Shown here one piece after another: positions 42,854-51,595 of a stretch of 64,000 bases of DNA. A model generated the notes under the pieces. That model was not told the origin of the DNA. It worked only from the letters and a program-made list of their open reading frames with translations, and made no database searches. The translations under genes were made by a program, and so were the position numbers. Origin of the DNA: Methanoculleus chikugoensis (lineage in GTDB: Archaea > Halobacteriota > Methanomicrobia > Methanomicrobiales > Methanoculleaceae). Positions within the stretch are counted from its first letter, which is position 1. Each line of letters begins with the position of its first letter. The stretch covers positions 496,001 to 560,000 of the forward strand of contig NZ_AP019781.1 in NCBI RefSeq assembly GCF_019669965.1, read 5' to 3'.

Positions 42854-43447
42854 TTATACGGCCGCAACCTGTTCCAGTTTGGACTTGGTGATCTCGACCC
42901 GGCGGATCGGGTAGATCGTCTTGACGACCTTGAAGATGTCCCGGGCCATGTCGCCGGAGACGATATCCTTGACCAGGGTCTCGAAGTCGCTCTCGGCCGC
43001 CCTGGCGGCGAGAGCCTGCGAGATTGCCTGCCGCACGGCGTGGACCTGGCTCTGCTCGGCCCGCGAGAGGGTGAGACAGACGACCGTCACCCGCAGGAGT
43101 TTCTTGTCCTTGCTGACGACCGGGTGGATGGTGTCGATGCGGGATGCCCGCCGCTTGACCATCGACCGGAGGTAGTCGCGGGTCACTTCGTGCCCGACGA
43201 ACTCGGTGTACGCGGCGTCGCCTGCGACGTTGTTGATCTTGAACCTCATCTTGATGTGAGACTTGGAGTAGTCCTGCACGACTTCGCCGAGCGTTGCGGT
43301 CATGATGCGGCCGACCATGTTCTCGGGGTCGGCGGAGATGGCGTCGCCGATCTCGGCTTTACCGAAGGCGTCGGGTACGTAGACACGGTACCACTTCTTG
43401 GCCTTCCAGCCTTCCAACCTTCTTCCAACCTGTTTCTTCTTTGCCAT
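42854..43447 (-). CDS. rps3ae: 30S ribosomal protein S3Ae (eS1)
   Basis: A 197-residue archaeal eS1. Typical segments are KKWYRVYVPDAFG at the start, VGHEVTRDYLRSMVKRRASRID in the centre and IYPIRRVEITKSKLEQ at the end. It is a small-subunit platform protein near the mRNA exit. It is the last gene of rps15-DHH-pcc1-rps3ae, an order widespread in Euryarchaeota. Confidence 0.97.
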   Translation of the reverse strand: MAKKKQVGRRLEGWKAKKWYRVYVPDAFGKAEIGDAISADPENMVGRIMTATLGEVVQDYSKSHIKMRFKINNVAGDAAYTEFVGHEVTRDYLRSMVKRRASRIDTIHPVVSKDKKLLRVTVVCLTLSRAEQSQVHAVRQAISQALAARAAESDFETLVKDIVSGDMARDIFKVVKTIYPIRRVEITKSKLEQVAAV

Positions 43448-43465
43448 GGTATCACTTCTCTCTGA

Positions 43466-43753
43466 TTATCGATTTTTCAACCCATTTGATCCTGATTTCA
43501 CTCCGGAACTCCCTGATCCGCTCTGCCGCCGCATTGAGGCGGCAGTGCACACGTCCTCCGCTATCGCCAGGTTCATGAGGTAGTCGTCCACCGAGGCGAT
43601 GATCGACCGGAGCCTGGTTCCGTCGATCTCGGCCCGCACCCCGCCCTCGATCGGGAATGTCCTGATCAGGGTGAGGTTGTCGGGTTCGAGTGCCGCGGCC
43701 ACGCAGCCGGGGAGGCTGTGCGGCGTCTCGATCGTGCCCTCGATCCGGATCAT
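43466..43753 (-). CDS. pcc1: KEOPS complex subunit Pcc1
   Basis: A 95-residue protein with the diagnostic Pcc1 segment RLRSIIASVDDYLMNLAIAEDV after an N-terminal β-sheet (RIEGTIETPHS). Pcc1 dimerises and binds Kae1 in the KEOPS complex that makes t6A37 on tRNAs. The intermediate for that step is made by the Sua5-type enzyme encoded at 53433. I start at the ATG at 43753, which overlaps the stop of the DHH gene by four bases. Confidence 0.9.
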   Translation of the reverse strand: MIRIEGTIETPHSLPGCVAAALEPDNLTLIRTFPIEGGVRAEIDGTRLRSIIASVDDYLMNLAIAEDVCTAASMRRQSGSGSSGVKSGSNGLKNR

Positions 43754-44967
43754 GCGGGAACCGCCTCCAGGAGTGCCTGCCTGAACCGGTCGGCCTGGTC
43801 GGCGCCGATCCGGGCTCCGGCTCTCAAGCGGTGTCCGCCGCCCCGGCCGCCGCACGCTTCCGCGATCGTTCGCATCAGCGCCTCGAGGTCGAGGTCGATG
43901 CCCGGTGGGCAGCGTGCCGAGACGGAGCAGTGGTCGCCGCTCATGCCGATGACGAAGACGGGGCCGGTCCGGACGAAGTCGTTTGCGAGCGCGTCCGCGA
44001 CGTCGCTTGCAACCCCTCCGTCGCCCACCTCAAAGATGGCGACGCGCTCGTCGAGGCGGCGTGCCCCGCGGATGCCGGCGACGACCGCCTGCCGGTAGCG
44101 GGCGGTGATCTCCCAGGCTTCCTGGAGCGCGTGACTCGAACGAAGACAGAGCGATGCGCCGATATCCCCGTTCCCGGCCTTGCCGCAGGCGTCGACGACG
44201 GCGGCGAGATTCAGGGCCTCGTCGATCACCTCCCGGCCGAGGCTGTAGGTGGTGCCCCAGATCCCGCAGAGTGCGGAGACCGAGGCGTTCGGGGCGGTGG
44301 TGAGGACGAGCCGGGTGAGGAGCGACTCGATATCCATGTCGTCCTCGTCGGTGATCTCTGCAACCAGCGTTCGGGCGGCGTCGGGCTCGCCGGAGAACCC
44401 GGGGAGGTAGGGGTCGACGGCGAGCGAGAGCTGCTCGGCGAGCCCTCGTCCCGGGAGGCGGAGGCCGCGACGGGGCGTTATGAACCCGTTTGCGATGCCT
44501 TCGTTCACGATCTCCCTGTTCGGGCCGTCGAGTGCCTGGCCGTCCCCGATGATCCCGAGAAGCGCGAGCCCCGCGAGATCCCGGTTGTCTCCCATGCGCT
44601 GGGCGACGAGGTAAGCCGCGCCGGCCGCCGAGAGATCCCGGTCGCCGTCGATTCCGGCAAGGTGCGGGTTGACGTGATAGTCTCCCTCGAAGCGGGGCAG
44701 GTGGTGATCCACCACCATGACGTCGCCGGGGAGGTCCGTGAGTGCCGATCCGAAGTCGCAGAGCAGCACGCTGCCGTCGCCCGGGAGGTCGGCCGTGGCG
44801 ATGCCGGGGCGGATCCTCAGCCGGAACCGTCCGCCCTCGCGGAACATGGCGTGGCAGAGGATGGATGCGGCGGCTATACCGTCGGCATCGTGGTGCGCCA
44901 GCACCTCCACGAACTCCTGCTCGAGCAGGCGGTCGGCCAGGCTTGCAGCAGCGGCGTCAAGCGACAT
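43750..44967 (-). CDS. RecJ-like DHH phosphoesterase
   Basis: A 405-residue protein. Metal motifs are VLAHHDADGIAAAS (motif I), DFGSAL (II) and VVDHHLPRF (III); the DHHA1 domain ends with ACGGRGGGHRLRAGA. This is the archaeal RecJ-like protein usually encoded beside rps15, related to GINS-associated nuclease. Single-strand exonuclease or nanoRNase activity is expected from the family, not shown here. It is coupled to pcc1 by an ATGA overlap and lies 6 bases after rps15. Confidence 0.9.
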   Translation of the reverse strand: MSLDAAAASLADRLLEQEFVEVLAHHDADGIAAASILCHAMFREGGRFRLRIRPGIATADLPGDGSVLLCDFGSALTDLPGDVMVVDHHLPRFEGDYHVNPHLAGIDGDRDLSAAGAAYLVAQRMGDNRDLAGLALLGIIGDGQALDGPNREIVNEGIANGFITPRRGLRLPGRGLAEQLSLAVDPYLPGFSGEPDAARTLVAEITDEDDMDIESLLTRLVLTTAPNASVSALCGIWGTTYSLGREVIDEALNLAAVVDACGKAGNGDIGASLCLRSSHALQEAWEITARYRQAVVAGIRGARRLDERVAIFEVGDGGVASDVADALANDFVRTGPVFVIGMSGDHCSVSARCPPGIDLDLEALMRTIAEACGGRGGGHRLRAGARIGADQADRFRQALLEAVPA

Positions 44968-44973
44968 GGATCA

Positions 44974-45432
44974 TCAGCGGGTGAGCAGGATCTCCGCGGT
45001 CTCCGGTTTGTAGGTCCAGCCTTCCGGCATCCGTCCGGACTTGACGTAGTACTTGACCAGTCTGCGCACCTTGGATTCGGCGATCTGCAGCTGCCGCACG
45101 TTGTGGACGTCTTTCTTGTTCTCCGCCAGGTGTTTCCTGATCCCGAGCGCTTTCTGCATCAGGTTCCGGAGATCCTCGGGGATCTCGGATTCAAGCCCCT
45201 TCTCGCGGAGGATCTCGCTTATGCGCTTGCCCGTAGCGAGTTTGACGTCGGGTACGGCGTATCGATCCCGCAGCGCAAGGCCGATCTGGCTGGTCGACAT
45301 GCCGTCTTTACGAAGATCGACGACGATCTTCTCGATCTCTGTTGCGTCCGTGTTGGACCACTCGGGTGCCTCCTTCCGGTAGGGCCGGACGGAACCGCTG
45401 GTTCCGCGACGCCGAGCGTACATTCTTGCCAT
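44974..45432 (-). CDS. rps15: 30S ribosomal protein S15
   Basis: A 152-residue archaeal uS15 with the extended N-terminus MARMYARRRGTSGSVRP. The conserved core is AENKKDVHNVRQLQIAESKVRRLVKYY; the C-terminus WTYKPETAEILLTR is typical. It binds the central domain of 16S rRNA. It is first in the rps15-DHH-pcc1-rps3ae unit; CGGAGG lies close before the ATG. Confidence 0.97.
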   Translation of the reverse strand: MARMYARRRGTSGSVRPYRKEAPEWSNTDATEIEKIVVDLRKDGMSTSQIGLALRDRYAVPDVKLATGKRISEILREKGLESEIPEDLRNLMQKALGIRKHLAENKKDVHNVRQLQIAESKVRRLVKYYVKSGRMPEGWTYKPETAEILLTR

Positions 45433-45553
45433 TCATGCACCTCCGATAGATATACTATGTTAAGTCCAGAAAAGAGTCCTTTAACTGACTAATCTCTGTA
45501 ATCCCGAGCCCTTGCGGGCAGTGCTTCCGGGAGCACGTCGGACTTACCATAGC

Positions 45554-45645
45554 CAGCACGTGATCGTGCTGCAATATCGTTCGCTACAGGACGTCTTAAG
45601 GATATCGGAGGCGCGCCCTGTTTCCCAGGAAATGCATTTCCTGGG
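45554..45645 (+). other. cluster of perfect hairpins in the rps15/kinase gap
   Basis: The 240-base gap between rps15 (leftwards) and the sensor kinase (rightwards) holds no gene but several strong inverted repeats. CAGCACG-TGAT-CGTGCTG lies at 45554-45571. A perfect 22-base palindrome (half-site CCCAGGAAATG and its complement) lies at 45624-45645, followed by GGTTTTATC. A smaller GCCC/GGGC hairpin lies near 45505. They could be a structured leader, an attenuator or an operator for the kinase gene 28 bases downstream. Confidence 0.45.
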
Positions 45646-45672
45646 GTTTTATCATGGTTTAGAGCGAATTCT

Positions 45673-47904
45673 ATGATAATGGGAGTTCATCCGGGCTACC
45701 ATCTCGCGAATGCTTCCGCAAAGGAGCATCTGTTCACCTACGGGATCATCGTCTCCACCCTGCTTGCGTTCGCCATTACCGCATATTGTCTCTCTGCAGG
45801 GATATTTGTGGTCTGTTCCCATCTCTTCTACGTCCCGATCATACTTGCGTCCTATCGCTGTCCCGACCGGGGCATCGCGTTCGCCGGTCTGCTTGCCGCC
45901 GGGTACCTCGCGGAGGTCATCACGTTCTCCCCGGGCAGCGGGTTCGAGGTCGTGAATGCCCTGCTCAGAACCGCGCTCTTCCTTGCCGTTGCCGCCGTCG
46001 TGTCGCAACTCTCTGCCCGCCTGCAGGCACGGGAGAGCCGGTACCGGGGGATATTCGAGACGTCCGGTGCGGGGCTCTTCCTCTTCTCGCCCGCGACCGG
46101 GAAGATCGAGGAGATGAACCGCGGGTGCGCCGAGATGCTCGGGTATCCCGGGGACGCTGCCCTGCCCCTGGATGCGGCTGCGGTCTGGCCCGGGTATGCC
46201 GGGGCTCCGGGGGTGAACAGGATTGAGAACCTGGACTGCACCCTCACCGGACGGGACGGGAAAGCCTGCCCGGTTCTCCTTTCGGCGAACCCGCTCCCCG
46301 ACCGGGATCTGGTCTGCGTGGCGGTCACCGGGATGGCAGAGCAGAAGCGGGCGGAGAACCGGCTCCGGCGTTCGGAGGAGACCTACCGGGTCATCCTCAA
46401 CACCGCCGATGTCGGGGTTCTCCTCACCGACCCCGGGAGAAGGATCGTGGAGACGAATACGGCCGCGGTCCGGCTCTTCGGTGGGGCCGGTCCGGAAGAC
46501 CTGATCGGGCGGAACCCTGAAGACCTGATCGCAGCGGGATCTCGCGAGGCTGCCCGGGTCTACCGGGAGCGGGTCCTCTCCGGGGAGACGCCTGCGCCGG
46601 CTGAGTGTGCCTTCTGCAGGCTTGACGGCAGTGAATGGCCCGGGGAGGTCTCGGCCACTCACCTCCCGAGGGATGGCGACGCTCCGGAGCGGCTGGTCCT
46701 CTCCATCCGGGACGTTACCGAACGGCATCGGGTGGCGAAGAGGATGCGGGAAGAGAACCGTCGCCTCTCGATCGTCAACGAGGTGGTCGCCGCCGCGACT
46801 GCGTCCCGCCGTCTGGACAGCCTTCTTGGGGATTCGCTCGCGAAGATCGTCGACCTGCTCGAGTTCGACGAGGGGGCGGTCTACCTGATACCCCCGGGGA
46901 GCGATACGGCGGTTCTCCATGCCCGGGAAGGGACGGACCCGGTTCTGCCGCAGACGGTCCGCCTCGATGATCTCTTCTGCGAGACTTCTGTCCCGGCAGG
47001 CGAGGTCTACTGCATCGAGGGGCTCCAGGGACGGTATCCCGGCTCCGGAATACGGGCACCTGTCATGGTGCCCATTCCCGGCGACGACGGGCTGGTGGGG
47101 TGGATCGCGCTCGGAAGCAGGGCACGCAAGACCGCCCCGGAGACCGAGCGCGACATTCTTCTCGATATCGGGAAGGAACTCGGCAACGTGGTCGTGAAGG
47201 GGATGCTCTACGAGGAACTGGAAACGGCGCTCTCGGAGGTCAATCTCTACGTGGATATCCTCACCCACGACATCAACAACGCGAACACGGCGGCGATGGG
47301 CTACCTGCAGATGTACCTCGATTTCGCTGCCGGGTCGGACGGGGCGATGGTCGAAAAGTCGCTTGCGGCCGTTCACCAGAGCAACGAGATCATCCGGAAC
47401 GTATCGACGCTCCGCAGACTCAAGGCCGGTCCCGTGGAACTCAGCCCGGTCCCGCTTGGACCCGTGATCCGGGGGATCTGCAGTTACCATACGAGCGCCC
47501 GCATCGCCTGCAACGGAGTGGACGCAACGGTTCTCGCCGACGACCTCATCGGCGAGATCTTCACGAACCTTATCGGCAACGCCGTGAAGTTCGGGGGGCC
47601 GGATGTGGAGATCGTCATCAGCGTCCGGGAGGAAGGGGATGCGGTCATGGTCACGGTTGCCGATACCGGTCCCGGGATCCCCGACGACCTCAAGTCGCGC
47701 ATCTTTGAGCGCTACCAGCGCGGAGAGACGAAGAAGAGCGGGAAGGGTCTTGGCCTCTACATTGTCTGGATGCTCGTCGAGCGCTATGGGGGGAGCATCC
47801 TCGTCGGCGACCGGATCCCCGGCCATCCCCGGGAGGGGGCGGCTTTCGTGTTCACCCTGCCCCGTTACCGCCCTGTTGCGGCTACGGGTGAGGCGAATGT
47901 TTAA
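45673..47904 (+). CDS. PAS-PAS-GAF sensor histidine kinase
   Basis: A 743-residue kinase. The N-terminal ~115 residues contain about four hydrophobic helices (GIIVSTLLAFAITAYCLSAG onward). Then PAS (about 120-235), PAS (about 238-360), a GAF-like domain (about 375-510), and a complete kinase core. The H-box is YVDILTHDINNANTAAMGYL, the N-box LIGNAVKFGG, G1 DTGPGIPD, F-box FERYQRG and G2 GKGLGLYIVWML. It probably senses redox or a ligand at the membrane. No response regulator is adjacent, so its partner is elsewhere. Most methanogen kinases of this type are orphans. Confidence 0.92.
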   Translation: MIMGVHPGYHLANASAKEHLFTYGIIVSTLLAFAITAYCLSAGIFVVCSHLFYVPIILASYRCPDRGIAFAGLLAAGYLAEVITFSPGSGFEVVNALLRTALFLAVAAVVSQLSARLQARESRYRGIFETSGAGLFLFSPATGKIEEMNRGCAEMLGYPGDAALPLDAAAVWPGYAGAPGVNRIENLDCTLTGRDGKACPVLLSANPLPDRDLVCVAVTGMAEQKRAENRLRRSEETYRVILNTADVGVLLTDPGRRIVETNTAAVRLFGGAGPEDLIGRNPEDLIAAGSREAARVYRERVLSGETPAPAECAFCRLDGSEWPGEVSATHLPRDGDAPERLVLSIRDVTERHRVAKRMREENRRLSIVNEVVAAATASRRLDSLLGDSLAKIVDLLEFDEGAVYLIPPGSDTAVLHAREGTDPVLPQTVRLDDLFCETSVPAGEVYCIEGLQGRYPGSGIRAPVMVPIPGDDGLVGWIALGSRARKTAPETERDILLDIGKELGNVVVKGMLYEELETALSEVNLYVDILTHDINNANTAAMGYLQMYLDFAAGSDGAMVEKSLAAVHQSNEIIRNVSTLRRLKAGPVELSPVPLGPVIRGICSYHTSARIACNGVDATVLADDLIGEIFTNLIGNAVKFGGPDVEIVISVREEGDAVMVTVADTGPGIPDDLKSRIFERYQRGETKKSGKGLGLYIVWMLVERYGGSILVGDRIPGHPREGAAFVFTLPRYRPVAATGEANV

Positions 47905-47937
47905 TCTTCTCCTGGGTCAACATGTACTGGTACCGGT

Positions 47938-48008
47938 GCGATAGTAGTCTAGCGGTAGGACAGGGGCTTCCCAAGCCTCTAGCCCGGGTTCGATCCCCGG
48001 CTATCGCA
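47938..48008 (+). tRNA. tRNA-Gly (anticodon CCC)
   Basis: A complete cloverleaf: acceptor GCGATAG/CTATCGC with discriminator A, D-arm GTCTAGCGGTAGGAC, anticodon stem GGGGC/GCCTC around loop TTCCCAA, and TΨC stem CCGGG/CCCGG with loop TTCGATC. There is no intron and no encoded CCA. It is followed by TTTTTTCC, a likely terminator. Confidence 0.97.
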
Positions 48009-48030
48009 TGACGTTTTTTCCTGTTGTTTG

Positions 48031-48861
48031 CTATTTCCCTTCCAGCATCCCTGTGCCGTCACACGGTTCTCCGCCGCCTTCGACGACGATCTCGAACCGG
48101 CAGTGATCGGACCCCATCGAGTAGCACCGGGTCTCGACCGCTTCTGCCGGCCGGTGGTAGTGGCGGGAGAAAAGCGCCCGGAGGATGCCTGAGTCGAACG
48201 CGCACGCAGGCTTCCCCGTCACCGGCAGGTCGACGCATTCGAAGCAGTCGTAGACGAGGAGGACGAGCGGCTCCGTCTCCGCGACCTCGATCCTTCCCAG
48301 GCGGTGCTCCTCCCAGAACCGGGCGATGTTCGCGCAGAACGCCCCTGTATCCGGGTCGGCAACCGCCGGATAGAGTTCTTCGCCGATCCGCTCCCCGGCC
48401 CGGGAGAGGAGCGGATCGAGGAGGACTCCCTCCTGCATGAGCGCCACCCGGATCGTCCGGAACGCGAGCCGGTAGAACGCGTTGGGGTCGCCCGACCCGG
48501 GTCGGTACATCCCGGCATAGGCGGCGAGGTCGTCGACCACCCGCTCCTCCGGCGAGACGCTTGCGACAAGGTCGCCGGTGAGGAAGAAGATCTTCCTCCG
48601 GGAGTCCTCCGGGTCGGGCCGCGACCCGATCACGCCCGCCGTCGCGAGGTCCTGGAGGTGCACCGAGACCGTTGATTTCGCCCGTCCCGCGAGGACGACG
48701 AGTTCCTCGAACGTATACTCTCGCTCCCTGAGTGCTGCGAGGATACTACGTCGCACCGGGTTCCCGACCGCCCGCGTGCCCGTGGGGGTCGAATAGAGGT
48801 CTATGTCACGCCCCGGTCTCGGCCGGCCGGCCCTCCCCCCGCCGGTCATCCCCTGATCCAT
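48031..48861 (-). CDS. ArsR-type HTH regulator with V4R ligand-sensing domain
   Basis: A 276-residue protein. An N-terminal winged helix (NPVRRSILAALREREYTFEE, recognition helix AGRAKSTVSVHLQDL, wing DPEDSRRKIFFL) is followed by a C-terminal V4R domain (about 170-270). That domain has cysteines in YDCFECVDLPV and the closing GSDHCRFEIVVEGG. V4R domains bind small hydrophobic or metal ligands and some sense redox. It diverges from fprA. The shared 72-base gap carries a strong palindrome, so it very likely controls the F420H2 oxidase and itself. A TATA element (GATATATCA, 48881-48889) places its own start near the ATG at 48861. Confidence 0.88.
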   Translation of the reverse strand: MDQGMTGGGRAGRPRPGRDIDLYSTPTGTRAVGNPVRRSILAALREREYTFEELVVLAGRAKSTVSVHLQDLATAGVIGSRPDPEDSRRKIFFLTGDLVASVSPEERVVDDLAAYAGMYRPGSGDPNAFYRLAFRTIRVALMQEGVLLDPLLSRAGERIGEELYPAVADPDTGAFCANIARFWEEHRLGRIEVAETEPLVLLVYDCFECVDLPVTGKPACAFDSGILRALFSRHYHRPAEAVETRCYSMGSDHCRFEIVVEGGGEPCDGTGMLEGK

Positions 48862-48891
48862 AGGTACAGATCGAAAGGGTGATATATCAAT

Positions 48892-48929
48892 TGTTCGGAT
48901 ATACTGGAATGTTCGTATTGTATCGAACA
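48892..48929. promoter_or_regulatory. operator for the V4R regulator between the regulator gene and fprA
   Basis: TGTTCG occurs at 48892-48897 and again at 48910-48915, where it forms a perfect inverted repeat with CGAACA (48924-48929) around TATTGTAT. The palindrome ends five bases before the fprA start and would overlap its transcript start. The TATA elements GATATATC (48881-48888) and GGATATACT (about 48898) flank or overlap the half-sites. Repression of fprA by the adjacent regulator is the simplest reading. Confidence 0.6.
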
Positions 48930-48933
48930 AGGT

Positions 48934-50157
48934 ATGATGACAATGATGGCTACGGAACTTGCCCCCGGCGTCCACTGGGTCGGGGCAATAGACTGGAATC
49001 TCCGGGAGTATCATGGCTACACCCTCCCGGGAACGACCTACAACGCCTACCTCGTCCGGGGTGAGAAGACGGCGCTCATCGACGGCGCCTACCACGGTTT
49101 CGAGGGAGAGGTTCTCGGCCGCATCGGGTCCGTCTGCGACCCGGAGACGATCGACTACATCGTCGTGAACCACATTGAGATGGACCACTCCGGCACCCTG
49201 CCCGCGCTCGTGAAGAAACTGCCCGACACCCCGATCTACTGCACGGAGCGGGCCCGTGCCGGTCTCGCCCGCCACTATGACATCACGGGATGGAAGATCC
49301 GGGTCGTCAAGAGCGGCGATACCCTCGACCTCGGCGGGAAGACGCTCACTTTCCTCGAAGCGCCGATGCTCCACTGGCCCGACTCGATGTTCACCTACCT
49401 CGCGGAGGATGCCATTCTCTTCCCGAACGACGCGTTCGGACAGCACGTCGCAAGCGCCGCCCGGTTCGACGACGAACTCGGGCACGGCGCGGCGATGGCC
49501 CACGCGCAGAAGTTCTTCGCGAACCTGATCATACCGCTCGCGCCTAAAGTCCTGAAGAAACTCGACGAGGTCGGAGGTCTCGGGATCGATATCAGGATGA
49601 TCGCCCCGAGCCACGGCATCATATGGCGGTCGCACGCCGGCGATATCCTCAAGGCCTACGTCGACTGGAGCCGGGGCGTTGCAAAGGATAAGGTCACGAT
49701 CGTCTACGACACCATGCACGGCTCGACCACGATGATGGCGAAGGCGATCGCCGAGGGGGTCATGGCCGAAGGCGCCGATGTCCGGGTCTGCCTGCTGCGG
49801 GACGGGCGCTACGAAGGAACGCACAGGAGCGACATCGTCACGGAGATCCTCGACTCGAAGGCGGTTCTCGTCGGGTCGCCGACACTCCAGGACGAGGTCC
49901 TCCCCACGGTGGCCGGGTTCCTCAGCTACCTCCGCGGGTTACGGCCGGGCCGCCTTACCGCAAAGAAGATCGGGTGCGCGTTCGGGTCCCACGGTGGCAT
50001 GGGCGGCGCGGTTGCTCAGGCGGAGGCGGCCCTGAAGGCGGCCGGGATCGAGGTGATCGACGGCGGGTTCCACGTGAACTACCGGCCGGACGCCGACGAG
50101 ATTGCCCGGGCGTATGAACTCGGCCGGACGGTGGCGCGGGAGATCCGCGCCCGGTAG
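48934..50157 (+). CDS. fprA: F420H2 oxidase FprA (A-type flavodiiron protein)
   Basis: A 407-residue flavodiiron protein. The N-terminal metallo-β-lactamase domain carries the diiron ligands H80-x-E82-x-D84-H85 (NHIEMDHSG), plus HWPDSMFTY and PSHGIIWR. The flavodoxin domain begins VTIVYDTMHGSTTMMAKAI (about 254). In methanogens this protein oxidises F420H2 and reduces O2 to water, a defence against oxygen. ATGs at 48934, 48937, 48943 and 48946 are all possible; the first sits just past the operator. It is probably induced on oxygen or redox stress through the divergent V4R regulator. Confidence 0.95.
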   Translation: MMTMMATELAPGVHWVGAIDWNLREYHGYTLPGTTYNAYLVRGEKTALIDGAYHGFEGEVLGRIGSVCDPETIDYIVVNHIEMDHSGTLPALVKKLPDTPIYCTERARAGLARHYDITGWKIRVVKSGDTLDLGGKTLTFLEAPMLHWPDSMFTYLAEDAILFPNDAFGQHVASAARFDDELGHGAAMAHAQKFFANLIIPLAPKVLKKLDEVGGLGIDIRMIAPSHGIIWRSHAGDILKAYVDWSRGVAKDKVTIVYDTMHGSTTMMAKAIAEGVMAEGADVRVCLLRDGRYEGTHRSDIVTEILDSKAVLVGSPTLQDEVLPTVAGFLSYLRGLRPGRLTAKKIGCAFGSHGGMGGAVAQAEAALKAAGIEVIDGGFHVNYRPDADEIARAYELGRTVAREIRAR

Positions 50158-50218
50158 TGCCGGGGTTCGTGCGCCATCCCTCAGCAATATTATGCCGGAC
50201 AGATCGTCCCGCCACCTC

Positions 50219-50227
50219 TTTTTTTTT
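50219..50227 (+). terminator. oligo-T terminator after fprA
   Basis: Nine T's in CCTCTTTTTTTTTCAG about 60 bases after the fprA stop, ending where the convergent MFS gene stops. Confidence 0.55.
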
Positions 50228-51396
50228 CAGCCCGCCGGTGCGGCAAACCCGCGTCTCATCCAGGCGAATGCTGCGAGCGCCCCGACCTGCATCACGACCA
50301 TGAACCCGACGACGAGCGGGACGGCGACTGTGTAGGCCCACCCGATGACGGCGCTCCCGGCAAACCAGGCAGCCCCGTAGACGGTGTTGAATATCCCGTA
50401 TGCCGTCCCGCGCTTGCTGATATGGGTGTAGTCGGCGACGGCGGCCCTGAGGATCGTCTCCTGCGCACCCATCGCCGCGCCCCAGAGCACCACGGCGGCA
50501 AGCGCGAGGGCGTAACTCGTCCCGAAGGCGAGGAAGGGGATGCCGATGGCAAGGAGCGGCACGGAGAGGAGGGTGACAAGCCCGAACCGGTCGTATGCCC
50601 GCCCGATCGTGAGGGCTGCGATGGCATCGACGCCCATGGCGACGGCGTAGAAGAGCGGGATCTCTGCTTCTGAGACCATGCCGGTGACGGCGAAGTGGTA
50701 GGCGATGACCGGGAACGCCGCAAATCCGGCCATGGTGAGCGCGGTGAAGACGCCGTAGGGGAGCAGGGACCCCGGGAGGCTGGTTCCGCGGGAATCGGGG
50801 CCGCCAACCTCAAGCAAAACCGGTTCAGGCGCCCGACGCCGGGCGAAGAGGAGGGCGAGGATCATCAGCACGAACGGGACGGCGAGGATGGCGAACCCGC
50901 TCCGGTAGTCTCCCTGCGCAAGGATGATGGCGGTAAAGATTAGGGGTCCGATGACCGCCCCGACCTGGTCGAGGGCCTCATGCACGGCAAATCCCCAACC
51001 CCGGCCGACCGTCGCCGTGGCATTCGCAAGGATGGCGTCCCGTGCCGGCACCCTGATACCCTTCCCCACCCGTTCGAGGATGAGGAGAAGCGCGGCGGCC
51101 TCCCAGGACCCGGCAAGCGCGAGGAGCGGGACCGCGGCGAGCATCCCGTAGCCGATGAACGTGATCGCCCAGTAGTGCCGCGTGGTGTCGGCCAGGTACC
51201 CGGAGACCAGGCGCAGGGCGTAGCCAAGGAACTCACCGAGCCCCGCGACCACCCCGACGGCGAGAGCGCCGGCACCGAGGATGTAGAGGTAGGGTCCGGA
51301 GACGCTCCGTGCCCCTTCGTAGATGACATCCCCAAAGAGGCTTACGATGCCGAAGAGGACGATCACGGTGTAGGCTGCACGGTGTCTGCCGTCCAT
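50227..51396 (-). CDS. major facilitator superfamily transporter
   Basis: A 389-residue twelve-helix carrier. The first interhelix motif is SGYLADTTRHYWA, and ERVGKGIRVPARDAILANA in the 4-5 region is typical of a subfamily of archaeal/bacterial MFS proteins. The C-terminal half has GRAYDRFGLVTLLSVP. The substrate is unknown. It is convergent with fprA and separate from the 51.6 kb gene. Confidence 0.87.
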   Translation of the reverse strand: MDGRHRAAYTVIVLFGIVSLFGDVIYEGARSVSGPYLYILGAGALAVGVVAGLGEFLGYALRLVSGYLADTTRHYWAITFIGYGMLAAVPLLALAGSWEAAALLLILERVGKGIRVPARDAILANATATVGRGWGFAVHEALDQVGAVIGPLIFTAIILAQGDYRSGFAILAVPFVLMILALLFARRRAPEPVLLEVGGPDSRGTSLPGSLLPYGVFTALTMAGFAAFPVIAYHFAVTGMVSEAEIPLFYAVAMGVDAIAALTIGRAYDRFGLVTLLSVPLLAIGIPFLAFGTSYALALAAVVLWGAAMGAQETILRAAVADYTHISKRGTAYGIFNTVYGAAWFAGSAVIGWAYTVAVPLVVGFMVVMQVGALAAFAWMRRGFAAPAG

Positions 51397-51595
51397 CGAT
51401 GGTAATCTGTCGCTTATCGCCCATAAATCCTCTCCGACGGCCTGGGGTGTCCTCCTCTCGCCCCCGACTGTTACCGGCCCGGAGGAGGAGCTGCCGGATC
51501 CAAGACCCCGGGGGAACCATAATCACGGCCTCCCGCCACCTACCCTCTCTTGTGGTGCACCACTGGATAAGGAGCCGCCGGGGAGGGGGACCGGC

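Noticed and set aside
45652-47826. A 724-codon minus-strand frame opposite the sensor kinase
   Set aside because: Composition is of shadow type and no motif is present, while the plus frame has complete kinase boxes.
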